From positions 1 through 11,279 of the forward strand of contig CAYYJM010000215.1 in NCBI GenBank assembly GCA_964471755.1: a DNA stretch of 11,279 nt, given 5' to 3'. The notes under the pieces are model-generated. The model saw only the letters and a list, made by a program, of their open reading frames with translations. It was not told the origin of the DNA and ran no database searches. Both the position numbers and the translations under genes were made by a program. Shown piece by piece: positions 1-6,422 of the stretch. The number at the start of each line of letters is the position of its first letter. Position 1 is the stretch's first letter. This DNA is from CAYYJM01 sp964471755. Lineage in GTDB: Bacteria; Planctomycetota; Planctomycetia; Gemmatales; Gemmataceae.

Positions 1-455
1 GAACCCGTGTTGTACGAGTTCAGCTGGAAGTAGCCGGTCGGCGTGACCGGAGCCGCCGGAGCCGGAGCGGGCAGGGGCATCGGAGCCGGAGCGTGATGAT
101 GAGCCAGAGCCGGCGTCGGGTAAGCAGGCATGGCGTAGGCGTAGGGAGCCGGAGCCGGCATCGGCATCGGCATCGGCATCGGCATCGGCCAGTAGCCCGG
201 GCCGCCGAAGTTCGGAGCGCCATAGCCCTGGCCGCCACAACTCGGGCCATTGCAGCTCGGACCATTGCAGCTTGGGCCGTGGCAGTCCTGCCAGCGGCTG
301 AAGGACGCATCGCCACTCATGCGAAAGCCGAGGTTCCAGCCGAAGCCACGCGAAGAACCACAACCGCTCGGGCCACAACCGCCAGCCTGGGCCGACGCGC
401 CACCGATCGCCAGGACGCCCAGAGCGACCACCGCCGCAACCAGCATCTTCTTCAT
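1..455 (-). CDS. Partial secreted Cys-repeat / Met-Pro-repeat protein (3' end outside window)
   Basis: No function is recognised. The frame is open from an ATG at 453-455, preceded by GGAGGT at 461-466, down to the left edge: 151 codons and no stop. Residues 1-24 are a Sec signal peptide (MKKM, hydrophobic core, cleavage expected after AQA24). The mature part has C27 and C32, then a GFGWNLGFRMSGDAS motif (37-51), then C58, C63, C68 and C73 spaced every five residues by GPSCN units, a Gly/Tyr-rich stretch, five Met-Pro pairs (91-100), and an Ala/Pro/His-rich tail. It is probably exported and could bind metal or be cross-linked in the envelope; that is inference from composition only. The gene at 922-1341 is a paralogue, sharing the signal peptide length and the GFG..LG.R..GD.S motif. 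The cysteine repeat is absent there. I am sure it is a real gene; its role is unknown. Confidence 0.8.
   Translation of the reverse strand, partial: MKKMLVAAVVALGVLAIGGASAQAGGCGPSGCGSSRGFGWNLGFRMSGDASFSRWQDCHGPSCNGPSCNGPSCGGQGYGAPNFGGPGYWPMPMPMPMPMPAPAPYAYAMPAYPTPALAHHHAPAPMPLPAPAPAAPVTPTGYFQLNSYNTG
157..186. repeat. Hexanucleotide microsatellite (GGCATC)x5
   Basis: Five perfect tandem copies of GGCATC lie inside the partial minus-strand gene. They encode the Met-Pro pairs at residues 91-100. Because the unit is six bases, gain or loss of copies would change the number of Met-Pro pairs without shifting the frame. Confidence 0.9.
237..278 (-). repeat. 15-bp coding repeat giving GPSCN units
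   Basis: Nearly three copies of a 15-base unit encode GPSC-N-GPSC-N-GPSC (residues 60-73 of the partial secreted protein). The first two N-terminal units differ from each other by a few third-position changes. This places a cysteine every five residues. Confidence 0.75.
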
Positions 456-921
456 GACTAACCTCCGTCTGCAAACTCACCGGATCGTTGAGCCCACCAC
501 CCTTTGCAGCAGGCCCCGTTCACACTGGAATAATTCCCCCGAAATGCAACATCGGCCAGGAAAGAGATGTCGATTACGGTGAGTTTGCCGCCGAGTCGCC
601 TTGTACGGCTGGCGTCTCCGGAGAAATGAGCGAAATCAACAGGTTCGTCTCAAGATGCGCTCCATGCATCACTGCTTCCCCGAGCGTTCCTGCGTGAACA
701 TTTTTGCCCGATCGTGCCAACCGATCTGGACCGAAAAACAGGGCCAGACCAACTCGGCGCAGCTGCAACCGAAACCGGGGGAGGCGAGGAGACACAAGTG
801 TCGAACGAATCGGAGAGGAGGGCAGAACAGACCAACGCCCGTCTGGTCCGGGGCAGGACCAGACGGGCGTTGGTTCTTTGTCACAGCAGCGGACGTTGAG
901 ATCGTGACGACCGGAAGGGGG
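456..921. other. Non-coding spacer between the two secreted-protein genes
   Basis: No convincing gene on either strand; the short open frames here have no ribosome site or recognisable composition. The right part holds the 19-bp hairpin described separately (831-874). The left part should carry the promoter of the minus-strand gene starting at 455, but I cannot pick a clear -35/-10 pair. A small 11-bp palindrome, GGAATAATTCC (527-537), about 70 bases upstream of that start, is a possible operator, with weak support. Confidence 0.5.
831..874 (-). terminator. 19-bp perfect hairpin, probable terminator of the 922-1341 gene
   Basis: Positions 831-849 and 856-874 are perfect reverse complements around a six-base loop (850-855). 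The hairpin begins about 47 bases beyond the stop codon of the minus-strand gene ending at 922, so terminator is the likeliest role. The bases following it on the minus strand (CTGTTCTGCC) are only mildly T-rich, so intrinsic termination is not certain; an RNA-stabilising 3' hairpin is the alternative. Confidence 0.6.
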
Positions 922-1341
922 CTAACCTTTGAATGGGTAGACCTGAAAGATCACTCCATTCCCTCCTGGAGCCAGCGGCGGCTCGTTCGTTACTGGCGGC
1001 TTTTGCGCGGGCAGGGGAGCGGAATCCACCGGAGCGGGCTGGATCGCTGGCTTGCCGTCCGGTTGTGGATAGGCAGCCTGAGGATAGCCAGCGTACGGAA
1101 CTGAATAGTTCGGGTAGCCCGGAACACCCGTGGCAGCTGGCGTCCAACCCACGGGCGGATATCCCATCTGCGGCCAGGGCGTGGCCGGCTTGCACGGATT
1201 GTCACACCATTTGACCCAGGAGAAATCTCCCGTCAACCGTAATCCCAACGTAAAACCAAAACCACCCTTGGCCTGGGCCGGCCGATCCTGCCATAACACC
1301 AATCCAACCGCCACCACCAGAACAATCCAACAACGCTTCAT
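922..1341 (-). CDS. Secreted Pro/Tyr-rich protein, paralogue of the gene at 1-455
   Basis: Function unknown. The gene encodes 139 residues from an ATG at 1339-1341 with GGAGG at 1351-1355, nine bases upstream. Residues 1-24 form a signal peptide (MKRC start, hydrophobic core, cleavage expected after AQA24). Directly after it comes GGFGFTLGLRLTGDFSW (26-42), which aligns with residues 36-52 of the neighbouring partial protein. Then come C46 and C50, a region rich in Pro, Tyr and Gly (51-95), a Pro/Ala linker (96-125) and a short hydrophobic end (GVIFQVYPF). No transmembrane segment is seen beyond the signal, so it is probably periplasmic or surface-exposed. It is likely a tandem duplicate of its neighbour whose repeat regions have diverged. 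It has its own terminator-like hairpin and a 328-base upstream spacer, so it is probably transcribed alone. Confidence 0.8.
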   Translation of the reverse strand: MKRCWIVLVVAVGLVLWQDRPAQAKGGFGFTLGLRLTGDFSWVKWCDNPCKPATPWPQMGYPPVGWTPAATGVPGYPNYSVPYAGYPQAAYPQPDGKPAIQPAPVDSAPLPAQKPPVTNEPPLAPGGNGVIFQVYPFKG

Positions 1342-1669
1342 GGCGATTTACCTCCAATGGTCGCCCGGTGATCGAGGTCACCACCACCCCTGGTACTCAC
1401 CCCGACCGGACATCGAATCATTGCCGCGCTGTGCCGTCCACGACGGAAAAGTGGCTCTCTCCAGCGGGGAATTGAGCGACCAGGAACTCCGTTCTCTGGC
1501 ATCTCAAGAGCAGCGAGAGAATCGGGCGTTTTTTACTCAAGAGATAGTGAGAACCTGAGCCGCTCAACGCGCGGCGATGGTTCGGAAAATGACCGCGCGG
1601 AGCCTCATTCAGTCTGGACGCCGGAAAGGGGAGATGATCTCGCCGGCGCAGCTGCAGACCGAATGGGCC
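1342..1669. other. Non-coding spacer upstream of the 922-1341 gene
   Basis: I see no gene. It should hold the promoter of the minus-strand gene starting at 1341 and the 3' end of the GH38-like transcript. The only structure noted is a GC-rich 7-bp stem, 1568-1574 pairing with 1593-1599 across an 18-base loop, about 70 bases past the GH38-like stop. It has no T-run after it, so it is at best a weak terminator. A T6 run near 1530 is not preceded by a hairpin. Confidence 0.45.
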
Positions 1670-4483
1670 TCAGGGCAGGACCACCTCGACCTGAACGAGC
1701 TGGTGTCGGCCGAAATCGAACGCCACGGCGTCGCCCTGGATCGGCAGATCCATCAGGTGCTGCCCCCGGCCATCGACCCGGCAGGCCCGGAGGGGGTTCC
1801 GCACGCAGTGCAGTTCCGCCTGGCCGGGATGTCCGCCCACCTCGTGCATCCGGGCCAGGATGGTCCTGCCCTCACCCTCCGTGATCACCGGCCGGAAACT
1901 GGTTGCCAGCAGGTTCGGTGCATCGAGATGGAACAGCCAGCCCGTGGTGCCGATGTGCGGCGGTCCCTGTGTCGTCGGCACGCTGAGGACCGGCGTGAGC
2001 AGTCCCTGGGCCGTCTGCATCGGCGTGTTCCGGTCCAGGCCGATGCCCAGCTCGAAGTGCGTCGTCGTTTCGCCGGGACTGATCAGCAGCACGTCGAGCA
2101 TCCGGTTCCCCTTGCGCTGGTGGAACGGCAGCCCACGCGGGAAGATCACCACGTTCTGTTGACCGGAGCGAAATTCCAGGTAATCGGGCGTCTCGGGCCG
2201 CTGATGGTAGCCCAGCGACGGGATCTCGCAGACACCGCGGATCAGCGGCGTACGCTCCTCGCGACAGGCGAACCGGGCGGCGTAGTAGGCGTGCCAGGGG
2301 TAGCCGAGCGGCGGCGTCACCGGCTCCAGGTCGATGGCCAGGTCGAGCAGCGGCCGACCGATCCAGGCACGCAACCGCAGCCGGAAGCGGGCCAGCACCT
2401 GCTGCTGGGCATCGACCAGCACGCCCTCGGTCGCCAGCTCGCCCAGGGCCGGGCCGGTGGAGATCACCTCGACCTTCTCCGCTCGCATGCTGCTGCCCGG
2501 CTGGAAGACGAGTTGGGCCTGCAAGCGATTGACACGAGTACGGTGGTCGCGAATGGCACGGAGGCCGCCCGTCGCCGGGTCGATCTCGGCCTCGAAGAAC
2601 TCATTGCGAACGGCCCGTTCGTCGGCCAACTGCATCCGCTTGGCGTTCGGTGTCAAGCCGGCCCGGCCCTGGCCCGGAACCCAGGCGAAGCCCAGTGGCG
2701 GCAGTTCGACCACGGCACGGGCCGCATCGCCGAAGACCTGGCACGCCTTGACCGGCCCCTCGATCGGCAGCAGGTCCGTACAGCCGGGTAGATCGACGAT
2801 CACCCGGCGGGTGAAGGCACACGGGTTGAGCAGCAGATGGCCGGCCTGGGCCACGCCGCGCGAGACGAGCCGCTGACCGAGCAGGTCGCAGGATCGCTGC
2901 TGGAGATCCTGCAAGGCCGCCGGGTCGAGTTGACGGCGTTCGAGATCGTCCTCCAGGGCGTGCAGCACCGGTAGCAGCGGCTGGCCGTTCGACTCCAGGG
3001 CCAGGCCCAGGCCATGAGCCATCGCCAGGACGGTGGCCGTGGCGTCGAACTGGCGGCGCAACTGGTGATGCTGGGCCAGGCCGGTGATCGCCGCGCCGGC
3101 GGGGTTGTCGCTCCGTTCCAGGAGGTAGTTATCGGCGAACTCATCGGCCTCCGCTGGCGGTGTGTAGTCACTGGCCAGCACTTCGGTGAGGAAGCTCGAC
3201 AGCGTCACCCAGCGGCCCAGCACCGGCCCCAGGCGGGCCAGTTCCAGCAGATCGCCGTAGGCCGACGACGGAACCGGGTGGTCCGGCGTGGCTCGGCCGT
3301 GGAAGAAGGCGAGGGTGGCCGAGGTGTCCTGCACCATCGTCTGGTGCAGCAGGTAGGTCAGGTGCAGGAACGTGAGCGACGACTGGCCCAGTTGAGGGCC
3401 GCGTGTGAACGTCTCGACCTGCTGATCGTCCCAGCCCGGCCAGTTGACGACCGGCGGGTGATGCTGGGGCAGGACGCTGTCATCGAAGGCGAAGAGGGTG
3501 GTTCGGCCCAGTCCGACGCTCTGGAGCAGACCCGGCAGATGGGGGTGGTAGCCGAAGCGTCGTCGGCCGTAAACCCGTGGCGCGGTGCCGACCACGGCCT
3601 CGGCCGCCTCCAGGCCGCGCCGCAGATTCCACAGCTGTGATTCCAGCGGCAGCACGGCATCCTCGCGCTCCTGGTAGCCGCCGATGCAGATCTCCACACG
3701 GTCACTGGCGACGCCGTCACGCACCTGGGCGGCCCGCTCCGGCTGTTCGCGTGCCAGCCGTTCCAGGGCCGCTCCGGTGGTCATGACGTTGAGCGGCGAA
3801 CCGAGGTCGAACGCCAGCGGCCAGGGGGCCGGATCGCTGCGGTCCTCCAGCAGGTAGAAATCGACCAGGTAGACCGACGAGGGATAGAGGACTTCACGGG
3901 CGTAGAGCAGGTGGTTTGCGGCCGCCTCCAGGTGCCGGCGATAGGCCTCGCGATCCTCACTTCCCAGCTGTCCGATCGCCTCGCGGACCTCATTCCAGAA
4001 TTCGTCGCGGGCGAGCAGATTGTCGTGAGACATGGCCTCGAACAGGCCATCGACGTGGAGCAGACCGAAGCCGATGCCGAGGAACGGGGCGACGCGCTCG
4101 GCGTCGAGATCGAGCAGATGGCCGGGCGGGGCCTGATCCGGCGGGAGCTGACGCAACTGGGTCAGCAGGTCGGCCAGGGTGGCGTCGCGGTTCGTACCGG
4201 GCTGGACGATGAGGCAGCCGGCCTGGCGAGCGCGGTCATACCAGTCGTCGGCGATCAGTCCGCTGCACGATTCGACGACGGCGTAGATGGATCCGGGCCG
4301 GGGCGGATCGTGGTCGTAGGGAGAACCCACGCGCGGCGGCCCGACGGCCAGCGCGAGGGCGGCCGGGTGCCAGAGGACCGCATGGCCGTCGAGGAATGCG
4401 GTCGCCTCGCCGTCTCCCAGGTAGAGGGTATGATGGGTCGGCAACGGTTGCGGACTCAGCAGCAGAAGTTCACGGTGGCTCAT
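1670..4483 (-). CDS. GH38-type (alpha-mannosidase-like) protein, catalytic Asp apparently missing
   Basis: The product has 937 residues with no signal peptide. Residues 1-200 are an N-terminal region I do not recognise. Residues 200-325 match the GH38 catalytic-domain pattern: a strand, a helix before EICIGGY (264-270), the E281-S282 pair followed by an LWNLRRGLEAAE helix, then RRRFGYHPHLPGLL (307-320). In GH38 enzymes the last segment reads W-x-x-D-x-F-G-H with Asp as nucleophile; here that position is R308. I also find no HxDPGW or HHD zinc-ligand motif. Residues 548-937 look like the GH38 C-terminal beta domains: LLNPCAFTRR (551-560), NEFFEAEIDPATGGLRAIRD (627-646), and WHAYYAARF (730-738). 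It may be a pseudoenzyme or a divergent subfamily. The start at 4483 (MSHRELLLLS) was chosen because the upstream extension to 4708 is not protein-like; its ribosome site is weak. It is divergent from the pilin-like gene. Confidence 0.75.
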   Translation of the reverse strand: MSHRELLLLSPQPLPTHHTLYLGDGEATAFLDGHAVLWHPAALALAVGPPRVGSPYDHDPPRPGSIYAVVESCSGLIADDWYDRARQAGCLIVQPGTNRDATLADLLTQLRQLPPDQAPPGHLLDLDAERVAPFLGIGFGLLHVDGLFEAMSHDNLLARDEFWNEVREAIGQLGSEDREAYRRHLEAAANHLLYAREVLYPSSVYLVDFYLLEDRSDPAPWPLAFDLGSPLNVMTTGAALERLAREQPERAAQVRDGVASDRVEICIGGYQEREDAVLPLESQLWNLRRGLEAAEAVVGTAPRVYGRRRFGYHPHLPGLLQSVGLGRTTLFAFDDSVLPQHHPPVVNWPGWDDQQVETFTRGPQLGQSSLTFLHLTYLLHQTMVQDTSATLAFFHGRATPDHPVPSSAYGDLLELARLGPVLGRWVTLSSFLTEVLASDYTPPAEADEFADNYLLERSDNPAGAAITGLAQHHQLRRQFDATATVLAMAHGLGLALESNGQPLLPVLHALEDDLERRQLDPAALQDLQQRSCDLLGQRLVSRGVAQAGHLLLNPCAFTRRVIVDLPGCTDLLPIEGPVKACQVFGDAARAVVELPPLGFAWVPGQGRAGLTPNAKRMQLADERAVRNEFFEAEIDPATGGLRAIRDHRTRVNRLQAQLVFQPGSSMRAEKVEVISTGPALGELATEGVLVDAQQQVLARFRLRLRAWIGRPLLDLAIDLEPVTPPLGYPWHAYYAARFACREERTPLIRGVCEIPSLGYHQRPETPDYLEFRSGQQNVVIFPRGLPFHQRKGNRMLDVLLISPGETTTHFELGIGLDRNTPMQTAQGLLTPVLSVPTTQGPPHIGTTGWLFHLDAPNLLATSFRPVITEGEGRTILARMHEVGGHPGQAELHCVRNPLRACRVDGRGQHLMDLPIQGDAVAFDFGRHQLVQVEVVLP

Positions 4484-4772
4484 ACTGCTGGGTTTACCAG
4501 ACCTTCGCGGGCAAGGCCAGCATTCAGTTACGCGAGTTCCTTGATCGGCCCGATCCCGGCCAGAAGATCCGGTGAGAAAGGGAACTTCCGCCATCCGCAG
4601 AACGTCGGATGCATAGGATGAGCGTGAACCTGGCCCGGCGATCGATTCTCGTCTCGTGGCCATGCTTTGAATCATCTGAATTCGTTGGGGTTCAGCCAGT
4701 GGTGGCATCTGTCCATACCACTCCCATTATTCTGGCCAGCCCTTGCAAACCGAGGAAAAAGTGTTCTACTAC

Positions 4773-4787
4773 GAGAGATAATCTCTC
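4773..4787. promoter_or_regulatory. Possible operator / -10 region before the pilin-like gene
   Basis: GAGAGAT (4773-4779) and ATCTCTC (4781-4787) form a perfect 7-bp inverted repeat around one base. It contains GATAAT (4777-4782), a five-of-six match to a sigma70 -10 box, but no matching -35 lies 16-18 bases upstream. It sits about 70 bases before the gene start. Confidence 0.25.
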
Positions 4788-4843
4788 CTGGTACTTCGGA
4801 ATGATTCTGTTCTCCGCGCTACTCTATCCGTTTTCCTATCCGG

Positions 4844-4849
4844 AAAGGA
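4844..4849 (+). promoter_or_regulatory. Ribosome binding site fixing a GTG start
   Basis: AAAGGA lies eight bases before the GTG at 4858. The in-frame GTG at 4852 is too close to it, and upstream ATGs lack such a site, so 4858 is the preferred start. Confidence 0.6.
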
Positions 4850-4857
4850 CTGTGCCA

Positions 4858-5628
4858 GTGTCTCGTTTCCATCGTCGAGGCGGCTTCACGCTGATCGAAC
4901 TGCTGGTGGTGATTGCGATCATCGCCATCCTGATCGGTCTGCTCCTGCCCGCCGTGCAGAAAGTCCGTGAGGCGGCCGCTCGCAGCCAGAGCCAGAACAA
5001 CCTCAAGCAACTGGGGCTGGCGGTGGCCAACGTGGCGGGCACCTACGACAGCAAGGTGCCGCCCTATTATGGGGCATTCAATGGATTGACCGCCACCTGG
5101 TTCTTCCATCTCCTGCCCTACATCGAGCAGGACAACGTGTACAAGCAGTACATGGGGGCTCCGACCAGTCCGACTATTGCAATCAAGACCTACTTCAGCC
5201 CGGGTGACCCCAGCAACGACGGCTCCACCTCGAAGTGCAGCTACCGCTGCAACGCGCAGACCTTCCCGGCGACTACTGGGCGATTCTACGCCCTGCTGGG
5301 TCAGAAGGGCACCTCGAACACGATCGTCACCTGCGAGGCTTTCTCGATTACCAACGCCGGAACCCCGACAACCTGGCCGGTGGCGTCACCCCAAACGTAC
5401 CTCGACGTGACGGGTACTGTTGGAGCTGGACCTTCTACGCTTCAGCAACTGCTCGCAGGGCAGACGTTCAGTAATGCGGCCGCTCCGTACAATGCGCACT
5501 GCTTCACGGCCTCTGGCTGTCAGGTGGGCATGGGTGACGGCTCGGTGCGAAGCGTGGCAGCGAGCAACGCCACGCCGTTTGTGAACGCCATGAACCTCAA
5601 CTATAATCTTCCGTCCGGCCTGAACTGA
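4858..5628 (+). CDS. DUF1559 family prepilin-type (pseudopilin-like) protein
   Basis: The product has 256 residues from a GTG start. It opens with SRFHRR, then a type III prepilin site, G9 | F10-TLIE, with the conserved Glu at +5, and a hydrophobic helix through LLVVIAIIAILIGLLLPAVQ. This is the N-methylation/cleavage segment seen in DUF1559 proteins, which are strongly expanded in planctomycetes. It is probably processed by a PilD-type peptidase and anchored in the inner membrane. Next come NNLKQLGLAVANV and WFFHLLPYIEQDNVY, both typical of the family. The C-terminus carries the H...DGSV signature, but with twelve rather than the usual nine residues between His and Asp-Gly (HCFTASGCQVGMGDG). 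At 256 residues it is a short member. Its function within the family is not established. It stands alone, with its own terminator, just upstream of the S10 operon and unlikely to be functionally tied to it. Confidence 0.9.
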   Translation: MSRFHRRGGFTLIELLVVIAIIAILIGLLLPAVQKVREAAARSQSQNNLKQLGLAVANVAGTYDSKVPPYYGAFNGLTATWFFHLLPYIEQDNVYKQYMGAPTSPTIAIKTYFSPGDPSNDGSTSKCSYRCNAQTFPATTGRFYALLGQKGTSNTIVTCEAFSITNAGTPTTWPVASPQTYLDVTGTVGAGPSTLQQLLAGQTFSNAAAPYNAHCFTASGCQVGMGDGSVRSVAASNATPFVNAMNLNYNLPSGLN

Positions 5629-5652
5629 GCAGTGGTTCTGACCGAAAATAGG

Positions 5653-5685
5653 CGGCCCCTGGGCTTTCCAGGGGTCGTTCTCATT
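5653..5685 (+). terminator. Hairpin terminator of the DUF1559 gene
   Basis: A 10-bp stem (5653-5662 with 5668-5677, one G-U pair) closes a five-base loop and is followed by TTCTCATT. It lies about 25 bases after the stop and separates this gene from the ribosomal operon. Confidence 0.75.
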
Positions 5686-5764
5686 GCTAGAAAGAGCCGA
5701 GCAGGACCACGGAGTTGATCGAGGGGTAAAAGCAGCCCGACCGGTGAATTTCGGCGTCCCGACC

Positions 5765-5793
5765 TTGACATCGAGTTTGGTTGCCTCTACGCT
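5765..5793 (+). promoter_or_regulatory. sigma70-type promoter of the S10 operon
   Basis: A perfect -35 box TTGACA (5765-5770) is followed after 17 bases by TACGCT (5788-5793), which keeps the important T1, A2 and T6 of the -10 box. Transcription would start near 5800, giving a leader of roughly 50 bases before rpsJ. It sits between the upstream terminator and the first ribosomal gene, as expected. Confidence 0.6.
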
Positions 5794-5841
5794 GAATCTT
5801 TCCGAACCAGCTTGAGGCGTGGGGCGCACGACGCGATCGCG

Positions 5842-5846
5842 GGAGG
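5842..5846 (+). promoter_or_regulatory. Ribosome binding site of rpsJ
   Basis: GGAGG lies five bases before the GTG at 5852. It supports that GTG over the in-frame ATG at 5819 and the internal ATG at 5888, the latter of which would remove the first conserved strand. Confidence 0.7.
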
Positions 5847-5851
5847 AACCG

Positions 5852-6184
5852 GTGGCGGAGCTAGAAAACGGCAAAATTCGGATCTGTATGGAGGCCTACG
5901 ATCACGAGGTCCTCGACCGTACGGCGCGCGAAATCGTCGAGGCGGCCGAGAAGACCGGTGCTCGTGTCAATGGTCCGATTCCGCTGCCGACGCGGATCGA
6001 GCGTTATACCGTCCTGCGAAGCCCGCACATCAATCGCAAGTCGCGCGAGCAGTTTGAGATCCGGACGCACAAGCGTCTGATCGACATCTTGCAGCCGACC
6101 GGGAAGACGATTGAAGCCCTGAACAAGGGCCTGAGCCTTCCCCCCGGTGTGAATATCAAGATTCGCGTGCTGTCCGGCAAGTAG
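5852..6184 (+). CDS. rpsJ: 30S ribosomal protein S10
   Basis: The product has 110 residues from a GTG start, slightly longer than the usual 102-105. S10 sits in the head of the 30S subunit and, as NusE, also binds NusB and NusG in antitermination complexes. The family core is plain: IRICMEAYDHEVLDRTA at the start, then NGPIPLPTRIERYTVLRSPH and SREQFEIRTHKRLIDI in the centre, and a GVNIKIRVL end. It is the first gene of the operon, directly behind the promoter at 5765-5793. The str-operon genes (rpsL, rpsG, fusA, tuf) often found upstream in bacteria are not next to it; a pilin-like gene is. Its normal downstream neighbour rplC is absent, and a 238-nt spacer follows. Confidence 0.97.
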   Translation: MAELENGKIRICMEAYDHEVLDRTAREIVEAAEKTGARVNGPIPLPTRIERYTVLRSPHINRKSREQFEIRTHKRLIDILQPTGKTIEALNKGLSLPPGVNIKIRVLSGK

Positions 6185-6422
6185 TCGTTCGCGCCGCTCG
6201 TGAACGAGTTTGTCTTCCTTCCGAGCCTGAGTGCGGGCCAGACCCGGCCAAGCCGAGGTGAGCCCGATATTTTCCTGTGCAGCGGCCTTGGCACCGAGCC
6301 GGCGAGCTGCCCCACCTGGCCTTCCGCAAGTGGGTAGCTCGAGCTTGCCGGACGTTCGGTGCTTGCTCATTGCCCGGGGACAACATCCAGGAGCCCGACT
6401 CCTGACAGATAACGGTGGGGCC
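6185..6422 (+). other. Non-coding spacer at the canonical rplC position
   Basis: No reading frame here resembles L3, and at 238 nt it is too short for a gene of about 200 codons. Two small stem-loops are visible. One is TCGTTC/GAACGA right after the rpsJ stop (6185-6190 with 6202-6207), followed by a T-rich stretch. The other is CAGGAG/CTCCTG (6388-6393 with 6399-6404), ending 18 bases before the rplD start. Either could attenuate or regulate rplD translation; that is inference. I see no clear internal promoter. Confidence 0.6.
6388..6404 (+). promoter_or_regulatory. Stem-loop just upstream of rplD
   Basis: CAGGAG (6388-6393) and CTCCTG (6399-6404) pair around a five-base loop. The rplD ATG at 6423 follows 18 bases later with only a G-rich GGTGGGG as ribosome site. 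L4 regulates its own operon in some bacteria; whether this stem has that role is unknown. Confidence 0.3.

Larger units (their letters stand above)
4484..4857. other. Divergent spacer between GH38-like and DUF1559 genes
   Basis: This spacer should hold both divergent promoters. Open frames extend into it from both genes, but their translations do not look like either family, so I treat it as non-coding. I see no strong -35/-10 pair for either direction. The one notable structure is the palindrome at 4773-4787, described separately. Confidence 0.5.

Noticed and set aside
157..278. Short repeats considered as a CRISPR array
   Set aside because: The units are 6 and 15 bases, adjacent without spacers, and in frame with a coding sequence.
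1577..2791. 404-codon plus-strand open frame antisense to the GH38-like gene
   Set aside because: It has no ribosome site or family features, and its composition is that expected from the complement of a GC-rich gene. The minus-strand frame has clear GH38 motifs.
4484..4708. N-terminal extension of the GH38-like protein to 4708
   Set aside because: The translation is low in protein-like character and the MSHRELLLLS start fits better, although its ribosome site is weak.
4609..4857. Upstream extension of the DUF1559 protein
   Set aside because: It would place more than 80 residues before the prepilin cleavage site; family members have short basic leaders. The AAAGGA-GTG at 4858 is better.
6185..6215. 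Stem-loop after rpsJ as an intrinsic terminator
   Set aside because: The 6-bp stem with an 11-base loop is too weak to call, and the T-rich stretch is interrupted.
6231..6422. In-frame extension of rplD, or remnant of rplC
   Set aside because: The translation resembles neither L4 nor L3, and no ribosome site precedes it.
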